From Angelakisella sp. (GTDB lineage Bacteria; Bacillota; Clostridia; Oscillospirales; Ruminococcaceae), in NCBI GenBank assembly GCA_013316495.1, contig WSMP01000070.1, positions 1 through 8,379 of the forward strand: a DNA stretch of 8,379 bases, given 5' to 3'. Below the pieces are notes generated by a model, which did no database searches, was not told the origin of the DNA, and saw only the letters and a program-made list of their open reading frames with translations. Positions within the stretch are counted from its first letter, which is position 1; each line of letters opens with the position of its first letter. Both the position numbers and the translations under genes were made by a program. This document shows positions 1 through 5,675 of this stretch, piece by piece.

Positions 1-138
1 GTGCTGGCAGGTTTTCCCCTGGCTGGGGTTCTTTCCGGGATAGAGGGGGAAGGGGAGGCCACCGGACAGCAGCTCCTTCTGCTGCTGGAGATAGGAGGGG
101 CGGCTGGGCTGTTCTGGAGCACCTTCCCGTATTTGTGA
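1..138 (+). CDS. C-terminal fragment of an unidentified hydrophobic protein (cut by window edge)
   Basis: Frame 1 is open from the first base to a TGA at 136-138, giving about 45 residues of the C-terminus of a larger protein. The translation is rich in Leu, Gly and Ala, with a hydrophobic segment (QQLLLLLEIGGAAGLFW) near the end, which would fit the last membrane helix of a membrane protein. Forward frame 2 has an early stop, and forward frame 3 reads as an Arg/Gly-rich peptide that does not look like a protein. The stop lies 15 bases before the CIRCE element, so the gene, if real, ends where clpB regulation begins, and no terminator is visible between them. I do not recognise the family. 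The segment is short, so chance openness in GC-rich DNA is a real alternative. Confidence 0.4.
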   Translation: MLAGFPLAGVLSGIEGEGEATGQQLLLLLEIGGAAGLFWSTFPYL

Positions 139-153
139 AGAATCTGAAAACTG

Positions 154-180
154 TTAGCACTCTATATTGACGAGTGCTAA
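154..180. promoter_or_regulatory. CIRCE operator (HrcA-binding site)
   Basis: A perfect inverted repeat TTAGCACTC, nine spacer bases, GAGTGCTAA. Both 9-base arms match the CIRCE consensus exactly. CIRCE is the operator of the heat-shock repressor HrcA, whose activity depends on GroEL. The right arm overlaps the last base of the clpB -35 hexamer, and the element covers the whole upstream side of the promoter, so bound HrcA should block RNA polymerase. No CtsR-type direct repeat was seen, so clpB appears to be controlled by HrcA alone here. Confidence 0.97.
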
Positions 181-195
181 TTTTGGTGTTACAAT
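167..195 (+). promoter_or_regulatory. Sigma-A type promoter of clpB
   Basis: TTGACG (167-172), a 17-base spacer and TACAAT (190-195) match the housekeeping consensus at 5 of 6 bases in each box with ideal spacing. The predicted transcription start is near 202. This makes the in-frame TTG at 201 impossible as the clpB start and gives a leader of about 50 bases. The -35 box is embedded in the CIRCE element. Confidence 0.88.
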
Positions 196-238
196 AAAAA
201 TTGCTTAGAGAAATCTGGCACATCGGATTTTTAAAAAT

Positions 239-244
239 GGGAGG
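239..244 (+). promoter_or_regulatory. Ribosome-binding site that fixes the clpB start
   Basis: GGGAGG lies 10 bases before the ATG at 255. An in-frame ATG at 237 has only an A/T run upstream, and an in-frame TTG at 201 sits at the transcription start, so neither is served by a ribosome site. The protein from 255 begins [10 protein letters not shown], the usual ClpB N-terminus. Confidence 0.8.
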
Positions 245-254
245 TCAGAAGGAT

Positions 255-2876
255 ATGAATGCACAGAAGTACACCCAAAAATCCCTGGAGGCCGTCCGGC
301 TGGCCCAGGACCTTGCCCTGGAGCAAGGGAATATGCAGATTGAGCAGCCCCATCTCCTTTGCGCGCTGCTTACCCAGGAAGGGGGGCTGATTCCCCAGCT
401 CCTCACCCGTATGGGTCTGGATGGGGAAACTTTCATTCGGGAGGCCACGGCCCTGATGGCCGCGCTTCCCGCAGTCAGTGGCAGCGGGCGGGAACCGGGG
501 AAGGTCTATGTCTCCCGCCAGGTGGACCAAAACCTCATTGACGCGGAGAGCCAGGCCGCTGGGATGAAGGACGATTTTGTCTCGGTGGAGCACCTGTTTT
601 TGGCTCTGCTCCAAAGCCCGGAATCCGGGGTGGAGCGCCTCTTTAAGGGCTTCGGCCTCACCAGGGAACGGTTCCTCACCGCCCTGGCCGCCGTCCGGGG
701 AAGCCAGCGGGTGACCACCGACAGCCCGGAGGATACCTACGATGTATTGGCCAAATACGGCCAGGACCTGGTGGAGCTGGCGAAAAACCATAAGCTGGAC
801 CCGGTTATTGGCCGGGATAACGAGATTCGCAATGTCATCCGCATCCTTAGCCGCAAAACCAAAAACAACCCGGTGCTTATTGGGGAGCCGGGGGTGGGCA
901 AAACCGCCATCGCCGAGGGATTGGCCCTGCGCATTGTGGCGGGGGATGTGCCCCAGAACCTCCGGGACCGGAAGATCTTCAGCCTGGATATGGGGGCCCT
1001 CATCGCCGGAGCCAAGTTCCGGGGGGAGTTCGAGGAACGGTTAAAGGCCGTCCTCACCGAAATCAAAAAGAGCGAGGGGCGGATCATCCTTTTCATTGAC
1101 GAGCTCCACACCATTGTGGGAGCAGGCAAGACCGAGGGAAGCATGGACGCCGGGAATCTTTTAAAGCCTCTGCTGGCCCGTGGGGAGCTCCACTGCATCG
1201 GGGCCACCACCCTCAACGAATACCGCCAGTACATCGAAAAGGACGCCGCCCTGGAGCGGCGGTTCCAGCCGGTGCTGGTTTCGGAGCCTACGGTGGAGGA
1301 CACCATCTCCATCCTCCGGGGCCTCAAGGAGCGGTACGAGGTGTACCACGGGGTGAAGATTACCGACCAGGCCCTCATCACCGCCGCCGTCCTCTCGGAC
1401 CGGTACATCAGCGACCGCTTTCTGCCGGATAAGGCCATCGACCTCATCGACGAATCCTGCGCCATGGTCCGCACCGAGATGGATTCCATGCCCACCGAGC
1501 TGGACGAGATCAACCGCCGCATCATGCAGCATGAGATTGAGGAGACCGCCCTGAAGAAGGAAAGTGACAAGCTCTCCCAGGAGCATCTCCTGGAGCTTCA
1601 AAAGGAGCTGGCGGATATGCGGGCCCAGTTTGCGGCGATGAAGGCCCGGTGGGAGAATGAAAAAACCGCCATCCAAAGCGTCCAGAAGCTGCGGGAGGAG
1701 CTGGAGGCGGTGAACGCGGATATTGAAAAGGCCCAGCGGGAGTACGACCTCAATCGGGCCGCCGAGCTGAAATACGGCCGCCTGCCGGAGCTCCAAAAGC
1801 GCCTGGCGGAGGAGGAAGAGAAGGCGGAGGCCAGCCAGCGAGGAAACAACGGGACCCGCCTCCTGCGGGATAAGGTCACCGATGAGGAGATTGCTAAAAT
1901 CGTGGGCCGCTGGACCCACATCCCCGTCAGCCGCCTGATGGAGGGGGAGCGGGAAAAGCTGCTGCGGATGGAGGACATCCTGCACCAGCGGGTTATCGGC
2001 CAGGACGAGGCGGTGAAAAAGGTCACCGAAGCCATCCTCCGCAGCCGGGCCGGCATCCAGGACCCCGGACGGCCCATCGGCTCCTTCCTTTTCCTGGGGC
2101 CCACCGGCGTGGGCAAGACCGAGCTTGCCAAGGCCCTGGCCCAGGCCCTCTTCGACGATGAAAAGAACATGGTCCGCATTGATATGTCCGAGTACATGGA
2201 GAAATACTCGGTGAGCCGCCTCATTGGGGCGCCTCCGGGATATGTGGGCTATGAGGAAGGGGGCCAGCTCACCGAGGCGGTGCGCCGCCGTCCCTACAGC
2301 GTCGTCCTCTTTGACGAGATTGAAAAGGCCCACCCGGACGTCTTCAATGTCCTTCTCCAGGTGCTGGACGACGGCCGCATCACCGATAGCCAGGGGCGGA
2401 CAGTGGACTTTAAAAACACCATCATCATTCTCACCTCCAACCTGGGAAGCCAGTTTATACTGGAGGGCATTGGGGAGGACTGCCAAATCAGCCCCGCCGC
2501 CCGCGCCCAGGTGGAACAGCTCCTAAAGCAGAGCTTCCGCCCGGAGTTCCTCAACCGGTTGGATGAGGTGGTCTTCTATAAGCCCCTTACCAGAGGGGAA
2601 ATCACCGGGGTGGTGGATCTGCTGATGGAGGATTTGCGGGAGCGGCTGCGGGAAAAGCAGCTGGAGCTTAGAATGACTCCCGCCGCCAGGGACTATGTAG
2701 TGGAGGCGGGCTACGACCCCATTTACGGCGCCCGTCCCCTGAAGCGCTTTTTGCAGTCCCAGGTGGAGACCATGGTGGCCCGGAAGATGATTGCCGAGGA
2801 TTTGGCCCCCGGCACCTGCCTGACCGTGGACTGCCAAAACGGGCAGCTGACCCTGACAGAAGAAAAGCGGGGCTGA
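255..2876 (+). CDS. clpB: ClpB, ATP-dependent protein disaggregase
   Basis: Hsp100 chaperone that forms a cytosolic hexameric ring and, with DnaK/DnaJ/GrpE, pulls polypeptides out of aggregates after heat stress. The 873 residues match the usual family length (about 860). Order of domains: double Clp N-domain (about 5-145); AAA+ 1 with Walker A GEPGVGKT at 210-217, Walker B FIDE ending at Glu283 and Arg fingers Arg335/Arg336; the coiled-coil middle domain that separates ClpB from ClpA/ClpX (about 413-535); AAA+ 2 with Walker A GPTGVGKT at 615-622, Walker B Glu688 and Arg finger Arg768. Substrate pore loops are [13 protein letters not shown] (Phe255, where E. coli has Tyr) and GYVG (Tyr663). 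All ATPase residues are present, so it should be active. It is transcribed alone from a CIRCE-controlled promoter. After the stop only a weak hairpin (GGCCC/GGGCT, 2881-2895) precedes the structured gap shared with the convergent antiporter gene. Confidence 0.98.
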   Translation: MNAQKYTQKSLEAVRLAQDLALEQGNMQIEQPHLLCALLTQEGGLIPQLLTRMGLDGETFIREATALMAALPAVSGSGREPGKVYVSRQVDQNLIDAESQAAGMKDDFVSVEHLFLALLQSPESGVERLFKGFGLTRERFLTALAAVRGSQRVTTDSPEDTYDVLAKYGQDLVELAKNHKLDPVIGRDNEIRNVIRILSRKTKNNPVLIGEPGVGKTAIAEGLALRIVAGDVPQNLRDRKIFSLDMGALIAGAKFRGEFEERLKAVLTEIKKSEGRIILFIDELHTIVGAGKTEGSMDAGNLLKPLLARGELHCIGATTLNEYRQYIEKDAALERRFQPVLVSEPTVEDTISILRGLKERYEVYHGVKITDQALITAAVLSDRYISDRFLPDKAIDLIDESCAMVRTEMDSMPTELDEINRRIMQHEIEETALKKESDKLSQEHLLELQKELADMRAQFAAMKARWENEKTAIQSVQKLREELEAVNADIEKAQREYDLNRAAELKYGRLPELQKRLAEEEEKAEASQRGNNGTRLLRDKVTDEEIAKIVGRWTHIPVSRLMEGEREKLLRMEDILHQRVIGQDEAVKKVTEAILRSRAGIQDPGRPIGSFLFLGPTGVGKTELAKALAQALFDDEKNMVRIDMSEYMEKYSVSRLIGAPPGYVGYEEGGQLTEAVRRRPYSVVLFDEIEKAHPDVFNVLLQVLDDGRITDSQGRTVDFKNTIIILTSNLGSQFILEGIGEDCQISPAARAQVEQLLKQSFRPEFLNRLDEVVFYKPLTRGEITGVVDLLMEDLRERLREKQLELRMTPAARDYVVEAGYDPIYGARPLKRFLQSQVETMVARKMIAEDLAPGTCLTVDCQNGQLTLTEEKRG

Positions 2877-2905
2877 CAAAGGCCCTGATTGGGCTGCCGC
2901 CCCGC

Positions 2906-2939
2906 CTTCTTTTTCTTTTCACGAGAAAAGAAAAAGAAG
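2906..2939. repeat. Left terminal palindrome, 15-bp stem
   Basis: CTTCTTTTTCTTTTC (2906-2920), loop ACGA, and the exact complement GAAAAGAAAAAGAAG (2925-2939). One arm is all pyrimidine and the other all purine. It starts 29 bases after the clpB stop codon. The purine arm continues into a mirror repeat (GAAAAGAAAAA at 2925-2935 against AAAAAGAAAAG at 2941-2951). Confidence 0.9.
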
Positions 2940-3020
2940 CAAAAAGAAAAGCGGCCAAAATCACCAATACAAAAGCGCAAGAACAAAGACACAAGATATT
3001 TATACGCCCTACGCAAGGGC

Positions 3021-3048
3021 AAGGACCGGGGCAGAGACCCCGGTCCTT
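3021..3048. terminator. Central GC-rich hairpin, possible bidirectional terminator
   Basis: AAGGACCGGGG (3021-3031), loop CAGAGA, and CCCCGGTCCTT (3038-3048): an 11-bp perfect stem, the most stable hairpin in the gap. A flanking CGCCCTA (3005-3011) can pair with TAGGGCG (3054-3060) and enclose it. The downstream T content is poor (CTAGTT), so its terminator activity is uncertain. Confidence 0.4.
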
Positions 3049-3055
3049 CTAGTTA

Positions 3056-3077
3056 GGGCGCGACTTCGGAAGCGCCC
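3056..3077. repeat. GC hairpin GGGCGC/GCGCCC
   Basis: GGGCGC (3056-3061) can pair with GCGCCC (3072-3077) around a 10-base centre that itself holds CTTC-G-GAAG. It shares bases 3056-3060 with the outer stem of the central hairpin, so the two folds are mutually exclusive. A T-rich stretch (3083-3093) follows on the + strand, which would suit weak termination of clpB readthrough. Confidence 0.45.
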
Positions 3078-3094
3078 CGCCATTCTTCTTTTTG

Positions 3095-3128
3095 CCTCTT
3101 TTTCTTCTTTTGCAAGAAGAAAAAGAGG
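3095..3128. repeat. Right terminal palindrome, 15-bp stem
   Basis: CCTCTTTTTCTTCTT (3095-3109), loop TTGC, and the exact complement AAGAAGAAAAAGAGG (3114-3128). It begins five bases beyond the antiporter stop codon (reading the minus strand), so any antiporter transcript ends in or runs through it. It is the diverged inverted partner of the left palindrome. Confidence 0.9.
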
Positions 3129-3133
3129 ATAGT

Positions 3134-4396
3134 TCAGCCCTTGGAGGGTTCCGGCTTCAGCTCGTCAGGGTGAATCTCCCCGGCGGCGGCCAGGGCGATT
3201 TTGGTGAGGGTGGGTCCCACCATCTCGTACACCAATACAGAGAAAAGCACCACGTTGCGCACCATCACCCCATCGGAGAGGTTGGAGGCAGTGAGGGCCA
3301 TCCCCAAAGCCACTCCGGCCTGGGGCAGCAGGGTGATGCCCAGGTGCTTTTGAATCTGCTCCCCGCAGCCGGTGAGGGCGCAGCTCATCTGGGCCCCAAA
3401 GATTTTTCCTGCGGACCGGGCGGCGATGTACACCGCCCCAATGAGCAGCACCATGGGGTTCCCCAGGATTTGAAGATCCAGCTCCGCGCCGGAAAGGATG
3501 AAGAAAAGGATGGAAAGCGGGGTGGTCCACCGGTCCAGCCGCTCCATCAGCGCCCCGGAGGTTTGGCAGATGTTGCAGAAAACGGTACCGGTCATCATGC
3601 AGACAAGCAGGAGGGAGAAGCCGCAGTGCACCGGCCCCAGCTGGAACTCCACCGAGGAAAGGCCCACCGTCAGCAGCACAAAGGCCACCGAGACGGAGAT
3701 GCGGTTCCCGCGGGAGTGAAAATACCGCTCGCTCCAGTCCAGAACGTAGCCAGCCCCTGCCCCCAGGAGGAGGGAAAGGAGAATTTCCAGCAGGGGCTCC
3801 ACCACCACAGTGATGATGCTGATGCCCCCTTGCTCCAGGGCGTGGGCCACCCCGAAGGAGGCGGAAAAGAGCACAAGCCCCACCGCGTCGTCAATGGCTA
3901 CCACCATCAGCAGCAGCCGGGTGAGGGGGCCGTCCGCCCGGTACTGGCGCACCACCATCAGGGTGGCGGCAGGGGCGGTGGCGGCGGCAATAGCTCCCAG
4001 GGTGATGGCGGAGGGAATAGAGATAGCCGCCGGGAAAAGAAAGTGGAGCGCAATAAGGGCGGCGTCCACCGCAACGGTAGTCACCACCGCCTGGAGAATC
4101 CCCACCGTAATGGCCTGCCGCCCCATGCTGCGCAGGTCGGAAAGGCGGAACTCGTTGCCGATGGTAAAGGCGATGAAGCCCAGGGCCACATCCGGGATGA
4201 TGCTGAAGCCGGCCACATCCGCCATGGTGTGAAAGCCAATTCCCCCCAGCCCCAGCCGCCCCAGGCAGTAGGGTCCCAGCAGCAGGCCGGTAAGCAGGTA
4301 AGCAGTGACAGCGGGCAGCCCCACCCGTTTAGCGGGGCGGGTCATCAGCAGCCCTGCAATCAGGGCCAGGGAGATACAGAGAAGGGTATTTTGCAT
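3134..4396 (-). CDS. CPA2-type monovalent cation:proton antiporter
   Basis: A 420-residue membrane protein with about 12-13 hydrophobic segments spread over its whole length, as in the Na_H_Exchanger family (PF00999). It probably swaps Na+ or K+ for protons across the cytoplasmic membrane, serving pH and ion homeostasis. Visible marks: a Pro-broken segment TAPAATLM (140-147); the paired acidic ion site AIDDAVGL with Asp169-Asp170, the feature associated with electrogenic exchange; a basic ARSAGKIFGA segment (326-335); and LLPQAGVALGMAL (356-368) near the end. There is no C-terminal TrkA-N/RCK or USP regulatory domain, so it is the short form. The ATG at 4396 has GGAAAGG at 4414-4408, 11 bases upstream, and a hydrophobic helix starts immediately, as usual. 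It is a single gene, convergent with clpB and divergent from the collagen-like gene. Ion specificity cannot be read from sequence. Confidence 0.88.
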   Translation of the reverse strand: MQNTLLCISLALIAGLLMTRPAKRVGLPAVTAYLLTGLLLGPYCLGRLGLGGIGFHTMADVAGFSIIPDVALGFIAFTIGNEFRLSDLRSMGRQAITVGILQAVVTTVAVDAALIALHFLFPAAISIPSAITLGAIAAATAPAATLMVVRQYRADGPLTRLLLMVVAIDDAVGLVLFSASFGVAHALEQGGISIITVVVEPLLEILLSLLLGAGAGYVLDWSERYFHSRGNRISVSVAFVLLTVGLSSVEFQLGPVHCGFSLLLVCMMTGTVFCNICQTSGALMERLDRWTTPLSILFFILSGAELDLQILGNPMVLLIGAVYIAARSAGKIFGAQMSCALTGCGEQIQKHLGITLLPQAGVALGMALTASNLSDGVMVRNVVLFSVLVYEMVGPTLTKIALAAAGEIHPDELKPEPSKG

Positions 4397-4436
4397 GGTG
4401 ACAGCGACCTTTCCAAATTAATATTTTATCAAGAAT

Positions 4437-4464
4437 ACAATACCACTTTCTCGCCAAAAAGCAA
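4437..4464 (-). promoter_or_regulatory. Candidate promoter of the antiporter
   Basis: On the minus strand TTGCTT (4464-4459), a 16-base spacer and TATTGT (4442-4437). The boxes are imperfect and the spacing is one short of ideal. The position suits a leader of about 35 bases before the ATG. It was chosen because it is the only AT-rich stretch upstream, and no better pair was found. Confidence 0.3.
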
Positions 4465-4562
4465 GGGAAATATGGGGCGGCGGTGCAGAACATCTCTGCA
4501 CGGACGGGGAAAATATCGTGAAAAATCACAGGGAGGATAGATTGTCCCGGTCCGGCCGCCAA

Positions 4563-4591
4563 AGGACAACATAGAGCCTGTCACGTATACT
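4563..4591 (+). promoter_or_regulatory. Candidate promoter reading toward the collagen-like gene
   Basis: AGGACA (4563-4568), 17 bases, TATACT (4586-4591): 4 of 6 and 5 of 6 to the housekeeping consensus at ideal spacing. A transcript starting near 4598 would meet the terminator at 4616-4638 within 20 bases, so full-length expression would need readthrough. It competes with the sigma-K-like motif downstream. Confidence 0.3.
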
Positions 4592-4615
4592 GATATCTTT
4601 TTCCATAAACCAAAG

Positions 4616-4638
4616 AAGCCCCTGTTTTGGGGCTTTTT
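4616..4638 (+). terminator. Intrinsic terminator upstream of the collagen-like gene
   Basis: AAGCCCC (4616-4622), loop TGTTTT, GGGGCTT (4629-4635) with a T-run to 4638. The form is that of a classical + strand intrinsic terminator. No + strand gene ends before it: the next gene to the left, the antiporter, points away. It may end a short leader or small RNA, attenuate the collagen-like gene, or shield it from stray transcription. Confidence 0.8.
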
Positions 4639-4652
4639 ACCGCCTCTTTTGC

Positions 4653-4679
4653 ACCCTTTTTGCTCTTTTGCATAGGATG
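4653..4679 (+). promoter_or_regulatory. Sigma-K-like promoter motif
   Basis: AC (4653-4654), 16 bases, then CATAGGATG (4671-4679), close to the mother-cell sigma-K pattern AC-N16-CATANNNTA known from Bacillus, with only the last base differing. It lies past the terminator and about 45 bases before the ATG, a sensible place for the promoter of an exosporium-type gene. The motif is short and this lineage's sigma-K preferences are assumed, so confidence is low. Confidence 0.3.
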
Positions 4680-4708
4680 GGGCAAGAACCAAAAGCATCA
4701 CAAGAGAG

Positions 4709-4715
4709 AAAGGGG
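4709..4715 (+). promoter_or_regulatory. Ribosome-binding site fixing the collagen-like start
   Basis: AAAGGGG lies 9 bases before the ATG at 4725. The longer in-frame option starts with TTG at 4668 without a ribosome site and adds 19 residues of unrelated, basic sequence, so it was rejected. Confidence 0.75.
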
Positions 4716-4724
4716 CGTTTCCTT

Positions 4725-5609
4725 ATGAACCGTCAATATTATCCCTGCTGTCCCCCCGGCCCTCCCGGACCCCGCGGGCCGATGGGTCCCCAGGGCCGGA
4801 TGGGGCCTCCCGGACCACAGGGCCGGATGGGATGCCCTGGCCCCCAGGGGGAGCCTGGAGAGCCGGGGCCGATGGGGCTTCCCGGTCCCCAAGGTGAAGC
4901 TGGGCCGATGGGACCCATGGGTCTGATGGGACCCGCCGGAAACCGAGGCCCTGCGGGTGAACAAGGTCCCCAAGGAGAACCGGGCCCTGCGGGGGAACGT
5001 GGTCCCCAGGGAGAACCGGGCCCTGCAGGGGAACGTGGTCCCCAGGGAGAGCCGGGCCCTGCAGGGGAACGTGGTCCCCAGGGAGAGCCGGGCCCTGCAG
5101 GGGAACGTGGTCCCCAGGGAGAGCCGGGCCCCGCAGGGGAACGCGGTCCCCAGGGGGAACCGGGGCCAATGGGACCTCCTGGACCGGGGGGCGGTACTGG
5201 AAGCGCGCCCCAGTTCGCCATGCTTTACCAGGCGGATGCCCTCACAGTCCCCTTTGGGGGCGGTCCGGTTCCCTTTGTCCCTGCGGTGCAGAGCTTGGGG
5301 GTCCAGTGCCAGGATGGGACGGTGAAGCTCCTCCAGCCGGGGGTCTACTGCATCCGCTACCTGGTGCTGTTCCCGGTGGCCGCCCGCCTTTCCACCGTCC
5401 TTTCCCTCCACCTGGGGGAGCAGTGCCTCCCCGGCTCGGTCTGCCATGTGGATAAGGAAAACCCCGGCCAGCCCTTTACCGCCGCCGGGCAGGTCATCCT
5501 GAACCTGGAGGAGCCCGCCCAGCTGACCCTCCAATCCGACAAGGGCTTTTCCATCGCCGCTGCCGCAGAAGGGGATACCCTGGCCAGCCTGATGGTGATT
5601 AGGCTCTAA
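4725..5609 (+). CDS. Collagen-like protein with BclA/TNF-like C-terminal domain
   Basis: 294 residues. A short head (1-11, [11 protein letters not shown], with a Cys pair) leads directly into 49 unbroken Gly-X-Y triplets (12-158), rich in Pro, Glu, Gln and Arg, with one more Cys at residue 37. The final part (about 160-294) is predicted beta-rich and ends LASLMVIRL; its composition and position resemble the trimeric jelly-roll C-domain of BclA-type spore-surface glycoproteins. There is no signal peptide, membrane segment or LPXTG anchor, which fits assembly onto a spore from the mother cell rather than secretion. The expected product is a trimeric stalk-and-head filament, with the Cys residues possibly linking chains. 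Triplets 22-45 are six exact 12-residue units (see repeat). The gene stands alone between an upstream terminator and a bidirectional one. The spore-surface role is inferred from family architecture; another surface or phage-like fibre use is possible. Confidence 0.85.
   Translation: MNRQYYPCCPPGPPGPRGPMGPQGRMGPPGPQGRMGCPGPQGEPGEPGPMGLPGPQGEAGPMGPMGLMGPAGNRGPAGEQGPQGEPGPAGERGPQGEPGPAGERGPQGEPGPAGERGPQGEPGPAGERGPQGEPGPAGERGPQGEPGPMGPPGPGGGTGSAPQFAMLYQADALTVPFGGGPVPFVPAVQSLGVQCQDGTVKLLQPGVYCIRYLVLFPVAARLSTVLSLHLGEQCLPGSVCHVDKENPGQPFTAAGQVILNLEEPAQLTLQSDKGFSIAAAAEGDTLASLMVIRL
4947..5162 (+). repeat. Six tandem copies of a 36-bp unit (VNTR candidate)
   Basis: The unit encodes [12 protein letters not shown]. 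Copies begin at 4947, 4983, 5019, 5055, 5091 and 5127. Copies 3, 4 and 5 are identical in DNA; copy 2 differs by two silent bases. Copy 1 has Gln in place of Arg and a few silent changes; copy 6 differs only at silent third positions. Divergence at the edges and identity in the middle is what recent expansion by slippage or unequal exchange gives. Confidence 0.97.
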
Positions 5610-5631
5610 ACTCCCTGAAAATTCCAGGCGG

Positions 5632-5657
5632 AAAAAGCCCCCGTACGGGGGCTTTTT
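5632..5657. terminator. Symmetric bidirectional terminator
   Basis: AAAAAGCCCCC (5632-5642), GTAC, GGGGGCTTTTT (5647-5657): a perfect 26-base palindrome with an A-run and a T-run at the two ends. On each strand it gives a GC stem followed by five Ts. It lies 22 bases after the collagen-like stop and 18 bases after the adhE stop on the other strand, so it terminates both convergent genes. Confidence 0.95.
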
Positions 5658-5675
5658 GTCTAGCTAGCAGGGGAC

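Larger units (their letters stand above)
2906..3128. repeat. Structured intergenic element with paired palindromic ends (MITE/REP-like candidate)
   Basis: This fills most of the 257-base gap between the convergent clpB and antiporter genes. The left end (2906-2939) and right end (3095-3128) are each perfect palindromes, 15-bp stems with 4-base loops. Compared in inverted orientation the ends agree at 26 of 34 bases, and the adjoining inner CAAAAAGAA also matches (35 of 43 overall). The six stem differences form three pairs (positions 2/33, 13/22 and 15/20 of the 34-mer), each replacing one Watson-Crick pair with another. Between the ends lie GC-rich hairpins (listed separately). No open frame looks like a protein. 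Neither palindrome is followed by a T-run on either strand, so they are not classical intrinsic terminators, though they may act as transcript ends for both genes. Identity as a dispersed repeat is inferred; copy number could not be tested. Confidence 0.6.
4397..4724. other. Divergent non-coding region between antiporter and collagen-like gene
   Basis: There are 328 bases without a convincing gene. Read from left to right it holds the antiporter ribosome site and candidate promoter; a 7-bp inverted repeat GTGCAGA/TCTGCAC (4483-4501); a 6-bp one TTGTCC/GGACAA (4542-4569); an AGGACA-N17-TATACT promoter-like pair (4563-4591); an intrinsic terminator (4616-4638); a sigma-K-like motif (4653-4679); and the collagen-gene ribosome site. 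The open frames crossing it are extensions of antisense frames with no ribosome site and no protein-like composition. Confidence 0.6.

Noticed and set aside
201..254. TTG start at 201 (and ATG at 237) giving a longer ClpB
   Set aside because: 201 sits at the predicted transcription start and 237 has no ribosome site; the family N-terminus begins at 255.
1161..2486. 441-codon minus strand open frame
   Set aside because: It is antisense to clpB across its most conserved ATPase regions, with no ribosome site and no recognisable motif.
2668..3022. Minus strand frames starting with a hydrophobic stretch followed by basic residues
   Set aside because: The apparent membrane helix and basic tail are simply the translation of the T/C-rich and A/G-rich palindrome arms, and the frames run on antisense to clpB.
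2906..3128. Terminal palindromes as classical intrinsic terminators
   Set aside because: The stems are A/T-rich and lack a T-run on the 3' side on either strand.
2877..3133. Target-site duplication flanking the paired-palindrome element
   Set aside because: The bases outside 2906 and 3128 show no matching direct repeat, so a clean insertion event cannot be shown from this copy.
3092..4540. 482-codon + strand open frame
   Set aside because: It lies antisense to the antiporter; its translation is a Gly/His/Gln-rich low-complexity product of GC-rich codon bias, with no domain.
4542..4574. Ten-codon leader peptide starting at TTG after GGGAGG (4531-4536)
   Set aside because: Short spacing, a non-ATG start and a nondescript Arg/Ser peptide; no clustering of a regulatory amino acid codon before the terminator.
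4947..5162. 36-bp periodicity as a CRISPR array
   Set aside because: The repeats are directly abutting with no spacers, and the unit is an in-frame collagen motif.
4698..5534. Several long open frames on both strands across the collagen repeat
   Set aside because: A stop-free 36-bp unit is open in many frames at once; only the 4725 frame has a ribosome site, Gly-X-Y order and a structured C-domain.
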